This document shows, one piece after another, positions 30,916-43,660 of a DNA stretch of 64,000 bases. The notes beneath the pieces were generated by a model that made no database searches, was not told where the DNA came from, and saw nothing but the letters and a program-made list of their open reading frames with translations. Position 1 is the stretch's first letter; each line of letters opens with the position of its first letter. Made by a program: the position numbers and the translations under genes. The DNA lies in assembly GCA_027575805.1 (NCBI GenBank), contig JANBPU010000020.1, forward strand, positions 1 through 64,000, written 5' to 3'. Origin of the DNA: Mycoemilia scoparia (Eukaryota; Kickxellomycota; Kickxellomycetes; Kickxellales; Kickxellaceae).

Positions 30916-31910
30916 ATGCCAAATTACAGCAAAGTAAGTGTTGTCTTGTTTGAAAATAAAATAGGACATTTCTCACATGATGTCAAACAAACTCAAATAC
31001 AAACTGGCAGGTATGGTAGAAAAAGAAATGCACCTGGCGCGCTAGTTGGATTGGCCTAGCTCAACATATGATATGGTATATAATGAAAAGTACTTTTATG
31101 TAGGCCAGAGCATAAGCAAGACTGTGCTGTCAAATCCCCAAACCGAGTTTTTGGAGGCAAGTGCTTATAGTGTGGAACTCTTGCAGCTCTGAACCATTAA
31201 TACTGAGGCAGTTCAATTGCAATACTTATAGAGATATGACCACGCGTTGAATTCTTCATCGATACAACTTGAAAAGTCCAAGGACACTATTGAAGGTGTA
31301 TGTGCATTTATTTAGAACCTGGGTGTGGCATATGTGCCAGATGCATAACTAACAGTATTATACAAATATATGCTCTAGGTTAATAAAAAGTCCACACTCA
31401 TTACTAGTGGGGAGGCAGCAGAAAAACTATCCAAGCAGATAGATGATCTACCAGAGCTATATAAACATATTGATCAGCTTGAGGTAATGTGTATACTATT
31501 TGGACATACATATCTTCTGTATTGGTGATAAAAATGTTACAGCTTGAATTTTTATAAATCAAATTATTTTTTACAGGATTTTCTGACCGTTGTCGAGACA
31601 GACATTGACAGGATGAGCAAGGCAGTGAGGGAAACGCAAGATACCTTTGATCTTACATTGCAAAATCGGCTAGAAAAGCTGGTACAGACTCAACAAATGT
31701 TTATATCATCTACCTGCTATCATTAAATTGCAATTGTAAATACATACTAATTGGTAACCTTGTTTTTAGGTTTTATCTTCAACTAATCCAGATCGCCCTA
31801 CATTCCGGGTGTGGACTGATCCGGATTATAAGGCCCCAGAGGTATTCCGGACATTAGATCATATCGCGGAGCCTTTTAATAAATGTATTACCAAGTCACA
31901 AAATGGTTGA
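30916..31910 (+). CDS. BLOC1S4: BLOC-1 subunit 4 (cappuccino/CNL1)-like coiled-coil protein
   Basis: Six-exon model: 30916-30933, 31109-31156, 31232-31297, 31379-31483, 31577-31681 and 31770-31910. All exons are multiples of three; the product is about 160 residues. Intron 2 would use a GC-AG pair (GAG|GCAAGT), as reading on meets a stop. The donor of intron 5 (CTG|GTACAG) is weak, but another choice breaks the last exon. The central coiled coil LYKHIDQLEDFLTVVETDID resembles the conserved helix of BLOC1S4. The C-terminal YKAPEVFRTLDHI resembles its conserved tail (aromatic-x-AP-x-x-FRT-x-D). BLOC-1-type complexes act in endosomal sorting. It ends 55 bp from the SCC2 stop on the other strand. 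Confidence 0.6.
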
Positions 31911-31965
31911 ATACCAGCTATTATTAATTTTAATAAAATGTTTTTGTACTTTACAAATAAGTTTT

Positions 31966-34900
31966 TTATGAAAGATCAGGCATGAAAAGGTTCCTGGATA
32001 GACTGGATTTAGGTTTGGTGTCGGCCATTGTGGGCGTCCATTTTCCTAAGTGGGAACATGGACTGCTCAGTCTTCGATTGTTCATCTCTTCACTATTACA
32101 GCTACTATTCTCATCCGAATTAGTGATGCTGATGTCGCTAGCCCTGCGATTTGGTGATGGTGTGCTTGCATCGGAAAGTTGGAGCGATGTATCACCATAT
32201 TCGTTTAGAAGTGATATTGAATCTCCAACCAGTCTTCGGAACTGTATGTTTATATATATATATTAATGCTGCAGTACCAGAAAAAAATCATTTCAGAAGA
32301 TTAGTAACTGTTTCTACTTACCTTGTTTCTTTGATCTTTGTAGTCATCACTTGTTATGATTGGCTTGACCGCATATGGATATTTGGCCCATAGAAGCTTG
32401 GAATGTTGTGACTGGTTTGCGCGCCACACAGCAGCTTTTTCCCTGTAAGGCTTTGAATCACGTATCGAATAGTGGGAAAGTCGTCTACAAAATAAGGGAC
32501 GGATTAAATGTAGTAAAGTCTGTAGGAGATAAGGTAGACGCTAGCATATAATACTATCTCACTTACGCTTCAGAAAGTCCATACGAAGACTTTAGGTATT
32601 CGCGTAAAAGAAACAGCATACCAATGCAGACTGATGCTTTAGTTGCAGAAGCCCAATGTTTGTTTTCAGTGCCTATGGGTATTTTACCAAGGTTAGAAAG
32701 ATGGTTTTACAAAGTAATTGATAATATAGATTTCGAACTATGTGGCAGGAGTTTAATAATTTTGTTATATTGATACCATACCTATATCTCCTTCAAATTC
32801 TTGGTCAAACATCTGTAAAAGGCCGAGCCCGGTTCCCGATATTGCTCTTACAGCTCGATAGGCAACGAATAGTACCTCATCTTGGCATTTGTAATTGAAT
32901 GCAGACAAATTCTCGACAATAAATCTACAAAGTCCAATGTCAACCTCCTACTCACAAAAAAAGCGTGTTGTGAGTTAGCTTGGATCTAAAGATGGTTATA
33001 GGCATATATTGACATAGATTTTTTACGCTTACAATTGGCTCAGATGAGGCATTTTCATATTCGACTAGGCGAATAAGTCCTGATAAAAACTCATTTCGTC
33101 TTGGGACTTTATCAGAGCATATTGAATATAGGGATTGTAGGCACGCATCAGGCTTTTTAATTGAGCCAAAGCTTGTTGGCTCTGATATCATATATCCTAT
33201 TTCACAAGTTTTCAGATAAATTAGTGTGCGTATAAAACTGTTGGTTGGGAGGAGGCTCATGCTAGTCGAGAAAGCATATTTCTTACCAGTTACATATGCC
33301 TCTCCTTTAGAATTGGCTAGCTGATATTGGTAAGCCCTTTTAACTCCTTCAAGATCACATGAGTGGATGAAAGACTTGTATTTGAAGTGCTGTTCCTGGT
33401 AAATTGATGATGCTCGCCTGCTTATGGCAGGATCTTTGTCCGATAGCAAGGCGATCAGTGTTGGTGCGCACTATAATATGGTAATCGGATTGTTAGTTTC
33501 AACGTAGCTGATTAAAAAGCTGAAATGTAAGTAAAGGTGTGTCTGCATACTTTTAAAGGGTGTGCCAAACCCTGTTCTATGACACATTTGATAATATCAA
33601 AGCCAACATTGCGCAGTTGTGTCGTATTCGGCGAAAATATGCATCCGATGATGCTGTCCAAAAACGTCTGCATCAGCGAAGCAGTTATACTATAATTTTT
33701 AAAAGAAGGAATTAGCAAACATTTATAGGGAACGTATAGCATTAACCTTAAATTAGCCATTATTACCCAGCCTCGCTAGCATCCTTTTTGTTTCCAACAA
33801 GCATATTTGCATCTACAATTCTCTTCGTATCTTCCTGACCTATAAACACAAGAAGAGGTGGTATAAAGTTATCAGTATTGAGGATCAAAAAGGGATAAGC
33901 ATCTGCAGTCAATGTTTGATAGTATACCTTTGCTGTTTCTCACTGAGTACTTCTTGGAATCCACTTGTAAAAGCTCGAGAAAGCTCCGCAGCACTTGGTA
34001 CTTTAATCTGTTTTCATTATCTTGGAATGCTTGTTCAAGCACCTTTTTGGTCTTTGTTAACGCTGCGAGCTCTGGATATGATAGCAACATCATACCAATC
34101 ATTTGTAAAGCTGCAGTGCGTATGGATAAGTGGTTCTGCTTTCCTGAAAAGTATATGAATAGGTCGTTCATAAAGTTCTTTACAGAACCACTATTAAATG
34201 TCGAATCAATCTCCGCACTCTTGTCTAGTGATGAAAACCAAAATATATTAGTATATATTGTTCTAAACGTATAAATAAGATGGCAAACATTACTCTTACC
34301 GGGATTTTTGCTCTTATAGTTATCAAAATCAAAGTGTCTACATAGAAGGCCTCCGAGGATTGTGAATCTCAAAACATTTTTTGGAGACTTCATGGGCTGT
34401 CCGGACATAACGGTGCGTCTTTCGCGGTGCAGCTGAACTACATAATACCGGTGAAAAAGGATTAGATACAACCTGTGATCTATGCTTTGCGTATGTATTT
34501 TGAAACTTACCAGCACAATTTCGCAGTATACGGATGAGTTTGATATAGTTAAACGTCATTATATCGATAACCGTACATAGACATGGAACGGCCTTGGAGA
34601 GAACCTAGAAATATGAATGGTAATATTGACTCTTGTGTCTATGGGGATTGCTTCGTAGCGTGGGTGTATTGTTATTTCAAACGGATAGGACTTACAGACT
34701 GAGGGCTTGAGGATAGCATCTTTGTCAGCTCATTTTCTATTTCCATGAGGCGTTTTGGGCTTTGTCTTGGTGCATGAGGTAGAGCACGCAGATATACTGA
34801 GAGGATGTGCAAAATGATTGGTTCCTCCTCAGGAGGATAGCTCGACTTTAGGTAAACTGAAAGAGTGTCAATATGAGAGCCTATGTGGGTCGGAATAATA

Positions 34901-37900
34901 CAGCAAAGAGTATCAACAAGGCGCAAATACGGCAGCAGTAGCTTCCTTCTTTCGGATTCATCCTATAATGATATGGTTAACAAAATATTTGTAAGAGTGA
35001 CCTTGCGTATCGTGTCTGTTTGGACATGGAGGAGGATGTAAAATACCTGTGCAACTTCTTCGATCTGTATGATGCGTTCAAATAGTGTGCTGACTATCGC
35101 ATACAGCATCCGGACATGAATGTCTGTTTCAGAATTTTCTTCGCCACTTGAAAGCTTCATCAGCAAGTGCAGAAGTTGTTGTAGTTAATACTCTCAGATA
35201 ATATCAGATAGTATTATTATAGAGTCTTGGATAATCTTACCTGCTTAAATAGTATTTTGAACAGATCTTCATAATCTTCTAAAGAAAAGCCAGCAGTGTT
35301 CATGACCCCGACCATGATTTCCACACGCTCGGTTAGAATGCGTTGCGTCTCTTGAGGGAGGGAGTTGAATGTGGTTCCAGCAGACATCAGTAGAGCTTCT
35401 GACCCAAATGCGTCATAGACACCATCAAGAGCAGAAAACCACATTTCTTGCATCGTTTTAATGGCCATATCCTATACACAGACCCATGTTTTTGTAAATA
35501 AAAACTTCTGGATATAACTGAGTAACAAATACTTCCTACTGAGTACATACTTTGACATGCCGCTCCTCGTCTCGAGTACGCTGAAGAATTCGTTGTGATA
35601 TATCAACCAGCATCTCCCTGTCATCGGTCTGCGTGTATATTTCATGAAGGATACGCATGACCCTCTTTCTGACATTCGTTCCTTTATCCTACAATGCAGC
35701 AAAACAAATGTTATAATAATTATTCCCCTTTAGAATGGTAGCTGGTGGTAGCCAAATATGCTCTTACCATTATCCTCACGCTCAGAAAGTTATAGTACTG
35801 TGGTATAAGCTCAGGGTTCTGTATAACATTCTTTCCTATAAGGTCGATAGCCGCATCTCTAACAACCGAGGAATTATCCTGCAATCTATGATTAATGGCG
35901 AATTTCACATTCACTTGGCCTAAAATAGATGGGTCATGAACTATTATAAGACTAAGTCCTTTCAGAGCTTTAGAACGTAAGCTCACAGTACTTGACCCAA
36001 GTGCATGCACAATGTGACCAAGTAACACATCAAAGTTATGGTAGAGCGGAAACAGCGTTGAAAGCGACTCAGCAAGGCCGATAAGGTCATTCCAAGACAG
36101 TACGTCATTTTGTCTAAGATTGTTGTAAGTAAGCGTTAGACTGGGTACATAATTAGTTACTTGGTAATAGTATAAGAAATTTTAGATCAAGCTATTGAAG
36201 ACTGAGAACTTACGCTAGTATCGTACTTGAATATTCATTCATTTGTTTTTCTTGCATCCCTTCTTTAAGTAACTCTACTATATCTTCAATGATTTTGGTT
36301 TTTTCATTGGAAGCAGGATCATCATTAAGAGGCTTCACCATTTCTTGTGAGTCTGTACTTTGAGGCTGGTTTATCTCGGCTGGTTCAAGAGTATTGCTTT
36401 CGGCAATAGGTGAAAGGGCCAATATGATGTTGGACAAATATAAACGCGTGGAATACTAAAGAAGACACATATGGATATATATGAGTTAAGTGACATGGAA
36501 TTGAGCAGCATTGTAAACAAACTCATATATATATACATACCATTAATTCGGGCTCATTGGCTGATGTTGCCTTGAAGTGTTTTATGAATTTCTGTACATA
36601 TTCATAAAGATTTTCAAGTTGCAATTTTGGCATCTGGGGCGTGATCTATATCAATAGACTTGTTTTAATACACACAGCATAGTTTAGATATAATATGTGA
36701 TTTTACTGTTGGATGGACACTAACCTTTATGGCTGTATATCTTTCTGAATTGGATTCGAAACCACATATTGTCGTATTCTGACCAGATACATTGACTTTT
36801 ATAAATGATAACTTTGCTGCTATCGATCCAAGGTGCTCTACTGTCATCGCCCTGATGCTAGCATCAACCTTTGGCTCTTCAAATATATCAACCTATACAC
36901 GAATAGTACATGATACCATGAATCACATCTCTATGTGGTTATCATCAAAAAGCTAAAGTAAACACCAATCTTACCATGCTCTTTATGTATGTGCGTAAAA
37001 GTAACTCTGCGGCTGGCCACTCGGGCAAACACATCAAATTTATGCAGTCATTGATGATCGACTCTAGCAATGACCGGTATTCCGCCTCAAGCGATGACAC
37101 TTTTGCATCTTTTCGCACAGATCTTGAGACCAAGAATCGTATGATGTAACCTGAAGATGTACTGGATGATTCAATACAGCTTCGGGCGCATTCAGCTATC
37201 CTAGGCCACTGGCCGAAGGGTTTGGTTTTATCATTTTGTACTTCAAATGTGTTATCTGTAAAGTTGGACGCTTGTTTAAATGAGGCAATATGTATGAGTT
37301 TAAGAATCAATGCAGTGATGAACTGAATTGGCTTTGCTCCAGTGATCCTATTAACAAAGCCATAAAATCAGAGTTAGTAACAATCAAAACACAGATATAT
37401 TTTGGTAAGAGCAAGCATATTACCTGTAGTTTTTTAGCGAGCGTACCGATGGAGGAAGCTTTATTAGGGACGTTAGAATCTCTTCAAGGAGCCATGTCCT
37501 GTGCGTTTCTTCCTTTTCAAATAAACATAGTATGAGGTTTTCTGAACACTGTTGTATAGCGATGACACAATTTTTATCCATCCATTTTGGTGTAGTACTG
37601 AATTCGTTGAACAATGCTGCTATAGCCATATAGCCGATAGGAACAAATGCATGTTCACTGAGCACTCTGCCTTTTAACAATGATTCGATCTGCTGGAGAC
37701 AGCCATAGACTGTGTTTAGAAATGTAAGGAACCTCGCCCTAGTTGTTCATAATTCGTATAAGTTTTTATGTGAATACTTTAAACAAACCATGGAAAACTA
37801 AAGGGAAGATAGACTTTCTATTAGCCTTACCTTATTGCCTTTTCATTAATCATAAGGTTATTTATAATTTCACTCGATTCCCGGCCCTCAGTGAGAAATG

Positions 37901-39436
37901 GCAATGCGCTATTTACTGTCTGCTCTTTAGTAAATGTGACTGCTGGAATGACCTGGCTTTCCGAAAATACCTAAATCCCAGTCCTTGATTAGAAATGTGC
38001 ATATTAATATGTTAGAGAAAGAAAAAAGGAAATGAAAGATACCTTTTTGTCAAAAAGATCACAACTAACGATGTAGAGCACAAACAATGCGGCTTCTGCA
38101 CCCAAACAGATATTAGAGAGTACATTGTCCACTCTACTAGCCAGGCCATCCAAGTATTGCTGCTCTGATATTTTGTCTGTTTTGTTGCTTTTGATAGATT
38201 CCGCCGATATAAGAGACTTTAGGTTTATTGCTTCAACAGACACTGTAACATCGGAAATAAGCTTTACCAGGCGACACGCATCATCAGTCGAGATTGGAGG
38301 CGGTTTATTTGGGAAATTTTGATGCCATCGGTTGAAAAGGCTTCTCATAAGGTGAATATACTTATAGTCAAGGACAAATGTCTCACCAAAGCTATACTTG
38401 AGACGACGAAAGTATTTTGGGTTAAAGGACTCGCCAAAGGAGTCTTTGATTCTATCATCTTCATGGAAAACTCCAACAACGAGATCTTCAATCTCCTCTG
38501 ATATCCCAGAAATGCTATTGTAAGGGCGATTTTGGTCGAGCTTTATGCTAGGAAGCTTGTGTACATTAGCCTCGCCACTTGATGCCACTGCCAATCGTGC
38601 CTTCTTTTGCCCAGTGGCTTCAAGCTCATCGTCAGAAGTCCGAACCCTTTTGCTGTCGACCTTATCCTATTGAAACATTGCAGTTTTTATTAGTAAACAT
38701 ATAATATAATCCATTGTGTAAGATTAAAAGATTTATAGAGTCGTACTTTATGTGTTTTGTGTAAATCGGCATTGTAGTTGTCGCTATTTGTGCTTTTAGC
38801 CAAGTCTAATGAATTGAGCAATATATCTGGAGGAATTCGATATCGGAAGTTCAAAGCGGAATATGAAGGCTCGTTAATAAAGGATCCACCCGAATCACAT
38901 ATTCTTGGATCTTCGGGATATTCTAATGAAATCTCACCCACGCTATCATTAAAACTCTTAAAGAGTTCTGTGGACATGGGTAAAGATTCAGAGGCCTTAA
39001 AAAGCAGCAATGATAATGGATCTGGGATAGGGTTGGACTTAAATCTTATTGATTTGCCACCACCAGATCCGCTAAATACTGACGTTAAACGTTTGGAAGT
39101 CCAGTATTCAAAGGATGTATGCGAAGAGAATGATGCCAGCGAGGCAGCCCAGGTTTCTGTCGAGTGCAATAGTTGTGTTTCTGAATTCATTCCTAGCCCC
39201 TCTCCATCACCATACACTACAGGTAAACAAGAATATTAATAAGCATGTGTGGAGATACCAGAAAGAATTCAATAGACACAACACATACTTGTTGAAAAGG
39301 ATCCATGGCAGTGGAGAGGGCATATCGTAAAGGCATTTTTGAAAACATTCGTGGTTTTGCCTAAACGGTGCTCTCTGTCTTCAGAAAAGGGTTTGTTGGT
39401 AATAGCATCGGCGCCTTCCATCATCCTGTGCTTCAT
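31966..39436 (-). CDS. SCC2: cohesin loader subunit SCC2/NIPBL/Mis4
   Basis: A long minus-strand gene broken by roughly two dozen short introns. The last exon starts near 32249 and ends with TAA at 31966-31968. HEAT-repeat blocks match NIPBL/SCC2: FTILGGLLCRHFDFDNYK, CVIEQGLAHPLKVC, and MLSDKDPAISRRASSIYQEQ followed by HFKYKSFIHS. Upstream are SSVVRDAAIDLIGKNVIQNP and ALDGVYDAFGSEALLMSAG. The N-terminal part (38000-39216) is Ser-rich and less conserved, as expected for the Scc4-binding region. The C-terminal tail is Ser-rich. With Scc4 it loads cohesin on DNA and stimulates its ATPase. The 5' end is the weakest part: a 148-nt exon (39436-39289, phase 1) can be spliced onto 39216. Confidence 0.88.
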
Positions 39437-39732
39437 AGCCAAACAGCTCTATGCAGAAATTCGAAAGCGCTGTAGCCAATTGACTAGAAATATTATAAAG
39501 CACAAAGAGAAAGACATTGGTAGAAACCATAACAATTGATATGCTGAGGCAAATCAATGATTGTTAAGGGCGAACGCGTGTAGTTATGGAGCACAAGTGT
39601 TGTAGCATTGGCGTTGATTACATTTTAATATCATTGTAAATTATGAATGTGTAATGCTAGTAGACATGCTGTTTTATTGGGATTTAAAACCAAGTCTTGT
39701 TGAATAAAGAAAATAGAATCTTGATGCTACAA

Positions 39733-41340
39733 CTATTTGACAAAAAGCTCTGGTGCGCTCTCACGCAGGTTTGTTGCCATACCGTCAAGGGTGTCTTGCC
39801 AGTCTTGTAACTTTTTGATAAGGCCTTCGACTCCCTCTCGGCCCAAATGGCGTGGCTGGACCCAATGTATGTTTACAACCTGGGCAACCTCATCGATAGT
39901 ACCCCGGATTAGACCCAAAGCCAGGGATTTCATCACAAGGTGCTCAGCATCGTTCTTGCTGCACCGAAGACGCTGCTGGATACTTTCATATGGTATCTGG
40001 TGGCAGCTTTTCATCGAAGGGTGCTCATAAAGCAAAGCCATCAAAGCCATCTGTCGCATCTTTTGTCTCAAAAGATCTTTATTCTGAGCCAACAGGGGTT
40101 GCTGGTTGAAGCTGACTTCCAATACATCGTACATAGACACATCCCCCTGGTTGAACTCGTAAACAATTTTATAAAGGTGCTCATTTACCCAGCTGTTGTT
40201 CCTGCCTGTTTGTGGATCGGTGATTATTTCGTGATCGACCTAAGTAAGAAGAAGTTACAAAGTTATAAACTAGCCAGTAGATATTTTGGTGGCTTTGCAT
40301 TGTTCTGGGCACCTACCAAGCGACCAAAGTTGTAGATGGTTGGGCTGAGTAATGCAGCCAGACACAGATCATAGGCAAACTGGCTCTTTTCTTCAAAGGA
40401 AAGACGGTTGATATCAATACAGGCCAAGAATAAAAGTGCATTGTTGAAAAACTCGGTATACTTTGCTTGAGCCTGATAAAGAACAAATAACCCAAAGTTA
40501 GTTCAAATGGCTGTAACACTTTGCAATATATACAACACCAATCCTTACCTTATAATAATCGGAGCTAAGGCGGTAAAAGTGCGAGTATATAACTGGATTA
40601 ACGTGGTCCAAAGCCTCCATGCGCTTTTCACATTCACGTAGGGTGTTTCTTGTATAATCAAGGTCCAATAGTAGCAGCTTTATACCAGCAGACTGCAGCT
40701 GTGATAGAATATACGCATTCTGCTTTTCATGGGTGAGCGGCCTTGAGTCGTCAGTTTCCCGGAATTCTTTATCTACCTTTTCAAGCGGTTCCTGTACGGA
40801 CTGCATAAACTTGAATGCCTGCTCAGGGTCTACAGAAATATTAATCTACTTTATAAAGTATTCTTTGGGATCATCGTATAGTAGACAACGATAATGTAGA
40901 GGCATACCTTGAGCTATATAGTAAATCAAATATATATTAGCGTGATCCATATGCATAGACTGCCATGTCTTTATTGAGCAATGAGCATAAAATACCTTTT
41001 AGTTGTTCAGACGCTTCAATTGCAAATAGAATATTGTTGATTTGGTTCATCTTTCCGCTCCACTCTCTGATGAACTCATTATATAACTCGATGCAGAAAG
41101 GCTTAGCTTCTGGCTGTCTCAAGAATTCCTCCACAGCTCCAGTAAGTTGATGCCATAACCTAAAGATATCCAGAGTATAAATGGCTGTCTACGTGAGGAA
41201 TAATAAATAGATACTTGGTTTTGTTCTCACCTCTGATTGAAATATGTTTGGAATTGCTCAATTTGGGGCTTTAAAGAATCCGGAACTCTATTGTGCAAAC
41301 CTTCGAGGAATGACTTTACCGATGAGTTTTCAATTTCCAT
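39733..41340 (-). CDS. RPN9: 26S proteasome lid subunit Rpn9 (PSMD13), PCI domain
   Basis: Multi-exon gene. The first exon begins MEIENSSVKSFLEGLHNRVP at 41340; the last exon is 40239-39733 (169 codons, phase 0). Intermediate exons give LRRLSSDYYKV-type TPR helices and FEEKSQFAYDLCLAALLSPT. The C-terminal PCI winged helix is clear: IPYESIQQRLRCSKNDAEHL, then the SLALGLIRGTIDEVAQVVNI strand and WVQPR, diagnostic for Rpn9/PSMD13. Rpn9 is a scaffold of the proteasome lid that contacts Rpn10 and Rpn11 neighbours and stabilises the 19S particle. A GGTGGCATT element lies 104 bp upstream, near the yeast proteasome control element. The exact internal exon borders were not all resolved. Confidence 0.92.
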
Positions 41341-41443
41341 TTGAACTTAAAATTTGGTGCGAGCTGTATCCCAGTGTAGAAAAATGCAACAAGTGAAGAA
41401 AATATAAAGCCTAATGAAAATTGTAACCACATGGATATCCGTT

Positions 41444-41452
41444 GGTGGCATT
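41444..41452 (+). promoter_or_regulatory. possible proteasome-associated control element (PACE-like)
   Basis: GGTGGCATT, 7 of 9 bases of the Rpn4 target GGTGGCAAA, about 104 bp upstream of the RPN9 start. It is a single near match. Rpn4 itself may be absent outside Saccharomycotina, so this may be chance. Confidence 0.2.
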
Positions 41453-41600
41453 TTACTCTGCTGACGTGTCTTAGGCGTTGATCAATAATCTAATTTAAAT
41501 TTCAAGAATCATTGAGTTGTTTACAAAAAAAAAAGGAACCAACCCACCTCCTATTTAATTTATTCATAAATAATGTATTTTTTGCCTGGTTTATACTAAA

Positions 41601-41718
41601 TATGGGCAATAATCTTTGAAGGGTAAATTTTAGTGACCACTGATTATAGGGGAATCACAGCCAAATGGATGTCCAGTTTTACTAGTAAACTTTCACCCTT
41701 CAAAAATAATCTCCCATA
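41601..41718. mobile_element. family-1 inverted-repeat element, copy 3 (long subtype)
   Basis: 118 bp. Ends are TATGGGCAATAATCTTTGAA and CACCCTTCAAAAATAATCTC then CCATA. The interior has CTGATTATAGGGGAATCACA, GCCAAATGGATGTCCAG and the TTTTACTAGTAAA block. It is the best representative of the long subtype. Confidence 0.88.
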
Positions 41719-42162
41719 TGCCCAGGTCTAAAGAGATATTTTAATTCTCCACTTAATAATATTTTTAATATATAACATGGAATCTTGGCTAAATTTTTGT
41801 ATTACGACCTTGGTGTTTCCATGAAAATTCTATTATGACGGATAATAGTGGTTTGTGCACAGCATCAAGAAATGGTGTAGAGCATGAGCACAGAGACCAC
41901 CCGAGTATTCCGTCTAAATTATTAAAATTTACTCAGCATTTCCTAGATTTAAATACAAGCCAAGGTCACTTTAATTATAGATGTATATTTTGTAAAAGAA
42001 TCTCATTGGAATAAAACGATTGTTTAGTTAAAATATAGTACTAGCTTTTAACACACAGAGTTCAAAGGTATAATTCACATTGACCCTGCTAAGATTTCAA
42101 ACAGAATTTGTGTTAAATGTTTTTACAAGGACACTGAGTTTCTAATAAAAATAACAGCTTTA

Positions 42163-42283
42163 TATGGGTAATGGTTTTTTAAGGCTATCTTTTGGAGACC
42201 AATAATTATAGGGACAATCGTAGCCAAATTGATGTCCAGTTTTACTAGTAAAAATTCCTACTTCAAAAATTATTACCCGAATA
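42163..42283. mobile_element. family-1 inverted-repeat element, copy 4 (long subtype, diverged ends)
   Basis: 121 bp. Ends TATGGGTAATGGTTTTTTAA and CTTCAAAAATTATTACCCGA then ATA. The interior ATTATAGGGACAATCGTAGC and the GTCCAGTTTTACTAGTAAAA block are retained. Its termini have drifted more than those of copy 3, so it is probably an older insertion. Confidence 0.82.
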
Positions 42284-42432
42284 GCCTCAAAGCTTGCAAA
42301 ATGAAATTTATCATAATTGCCCCATAATTATAGGAAGCCGATCAATATTTAAGGCCAAAAAAGTTTCCCTGTTCAAAGGCTGTTTACAATAGTGTGATTC
42401 CATTTGAAAGTTGAGCTAACAAAAAAAGTGAA

Positions 42433-43660
42433 ATGACGGCCAACGGAGAAGTGCAGGATAGTCATGGATTTTTCCAATTTATCGGTCAGGCTGAACAAAA
42501 TACAAGCAGTGACGATGAAGGAGACGATGGCATCTTTTCAGCCCCTCGTCAAAGAAAAAAGGAATTTGATATTAGCAAAATAAACTACCACCCTAAGCTG
42601 GATAGAGATTTGGTAAGGCTTTTTGCAAATCAGATAAATGTATTTGGTCAATCTTAAAACAACTAATAATAGCGGACTGGTTTGATGTTGTAAATAGTGG
42701 TATGATAAAACTCGGTCAGAAGTAGATTATAGCTGGTGGTTCAATGATACCCACTCTGGAATTACTGAGATGAAATACACAATACATAGATATTTTGCTG
42801 CTGGAGAGATAAGAAAGGCATTAGATCTTTCTATGGAATTCCTTCGTTTATTCGAAGAGCGAGAAAGGGGAAGGATGCCCAAAGTGTCCCTAATCAGAGA
42901 GGTGATAGAAATTGCTGTGAGAGCTAGCCTCAAACTGGGAGATAAAGAAAAGGCGTTACAGCTTTTAGAAGAACACAAGCAAGTAAGGCCCTACTACATT
43001 TTTGGTATTATAATCATTTAATTTTCTTGCGGTATATTGCAACATTGTTTGATTGTATGTATTGTTGTTTCGACTCACAGATTGCTAGTGGGGATGTTGG
43101 AAACTTCATACTTTGGGGCGATATATACAGCCAGTGCGGAAAACGTCTAGGTAAGGCTGAGCTACATAACCACATCATGGTATATATATTTTCTCCAAGC
43201 ACCGGCTGACATATTTTGACAATTCCCAATAGATGCCATTAGAGAGTATATAAGCTATGACAAAATAAGACCAAATGACCCAACAGTGTGGGTACGGATC
43301 TCCCAATGTGTAAGAGAGGCTACAAGCGAGTTTGACTCTAGAATTGCTGACATACTTGTCCTGGCATCTCTGAACAGGGCCCGAGAAATTCTGGAGTTTT
43401 CCCGGCCGTCTTTGAATCCCATTGCAAAACAAGCCCGGGCAAAGCAAATAACATCCATAGAAAGCAAGCGCTCTACCATTCTGAAGGATGTAGACGAACA
43501 GCAACCTGTGCAGGGCGATAAAGATAGTCTTTTATCGTGGCTACCTGAATCGAGCAAAAAGGACTTTGAGTATATTTGGTCCGTAACATTTGAGTGTGAC
43601 GAATCTAGTAAACAGCATGGTTATGGTCCATCTGAGGAAAAGTGTGTTGTCGATCTCTAA
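42433..43660 (+). CDS. TPR-like protein resembling C8orf76
   Basis: Exon 1 starts at 42433 (MTANGEVQDSHGFFQFIGQ) and ends at a GTAAGG donor after DRDL. Later exons begin near 42735 (WWFNDTHSGITEM), at 43081 (IASGDVGNFILWGDIYSQCG) and at 43234 (DAIREYISYDKIRPNDPTVW). The stop is at 43658-43660. The phases of exons 1 and 3 do not match directly; a 17-nt microexon (AG|CGGACTGG... before GTAAAT at ~42692-42708) would fix this. The helical-pair architecture, the VREVIEIAVRA-like and LGDKEKALQLLEEHK segments, and a C-terminal KDFEYIWSVTFE all parallel the C8orf76 TPR family, whose function is unknown. The identification rests on overall pattern. Confidence 0.55.

Larger units (their letters stand above)
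41341..42432. other. divergent intergenic region with two family-1 elements
   Basis: 1.1 kb between RPN9 (minus) and the C8orf76-like gene (plus). It holds the two tandem-spaced family-1 copies (41601-41718 and 42163-42283) in the same orientation. No gene seen. Confidence 0.6.

Noticed and set aside
31982..32266. 94-codon plus-strand open frame with hydrophobic segments
   Set aside because: It is the complement of the last SCC2 exon, whose minus-strand frame joins correctly to upstream NIPBL-like exons.
38778..39239. 153-codon plus-strand open frame
   Set aside because: Antisense to the N-terminal SCC2 exon ending at a GTACGA donor; no domain.
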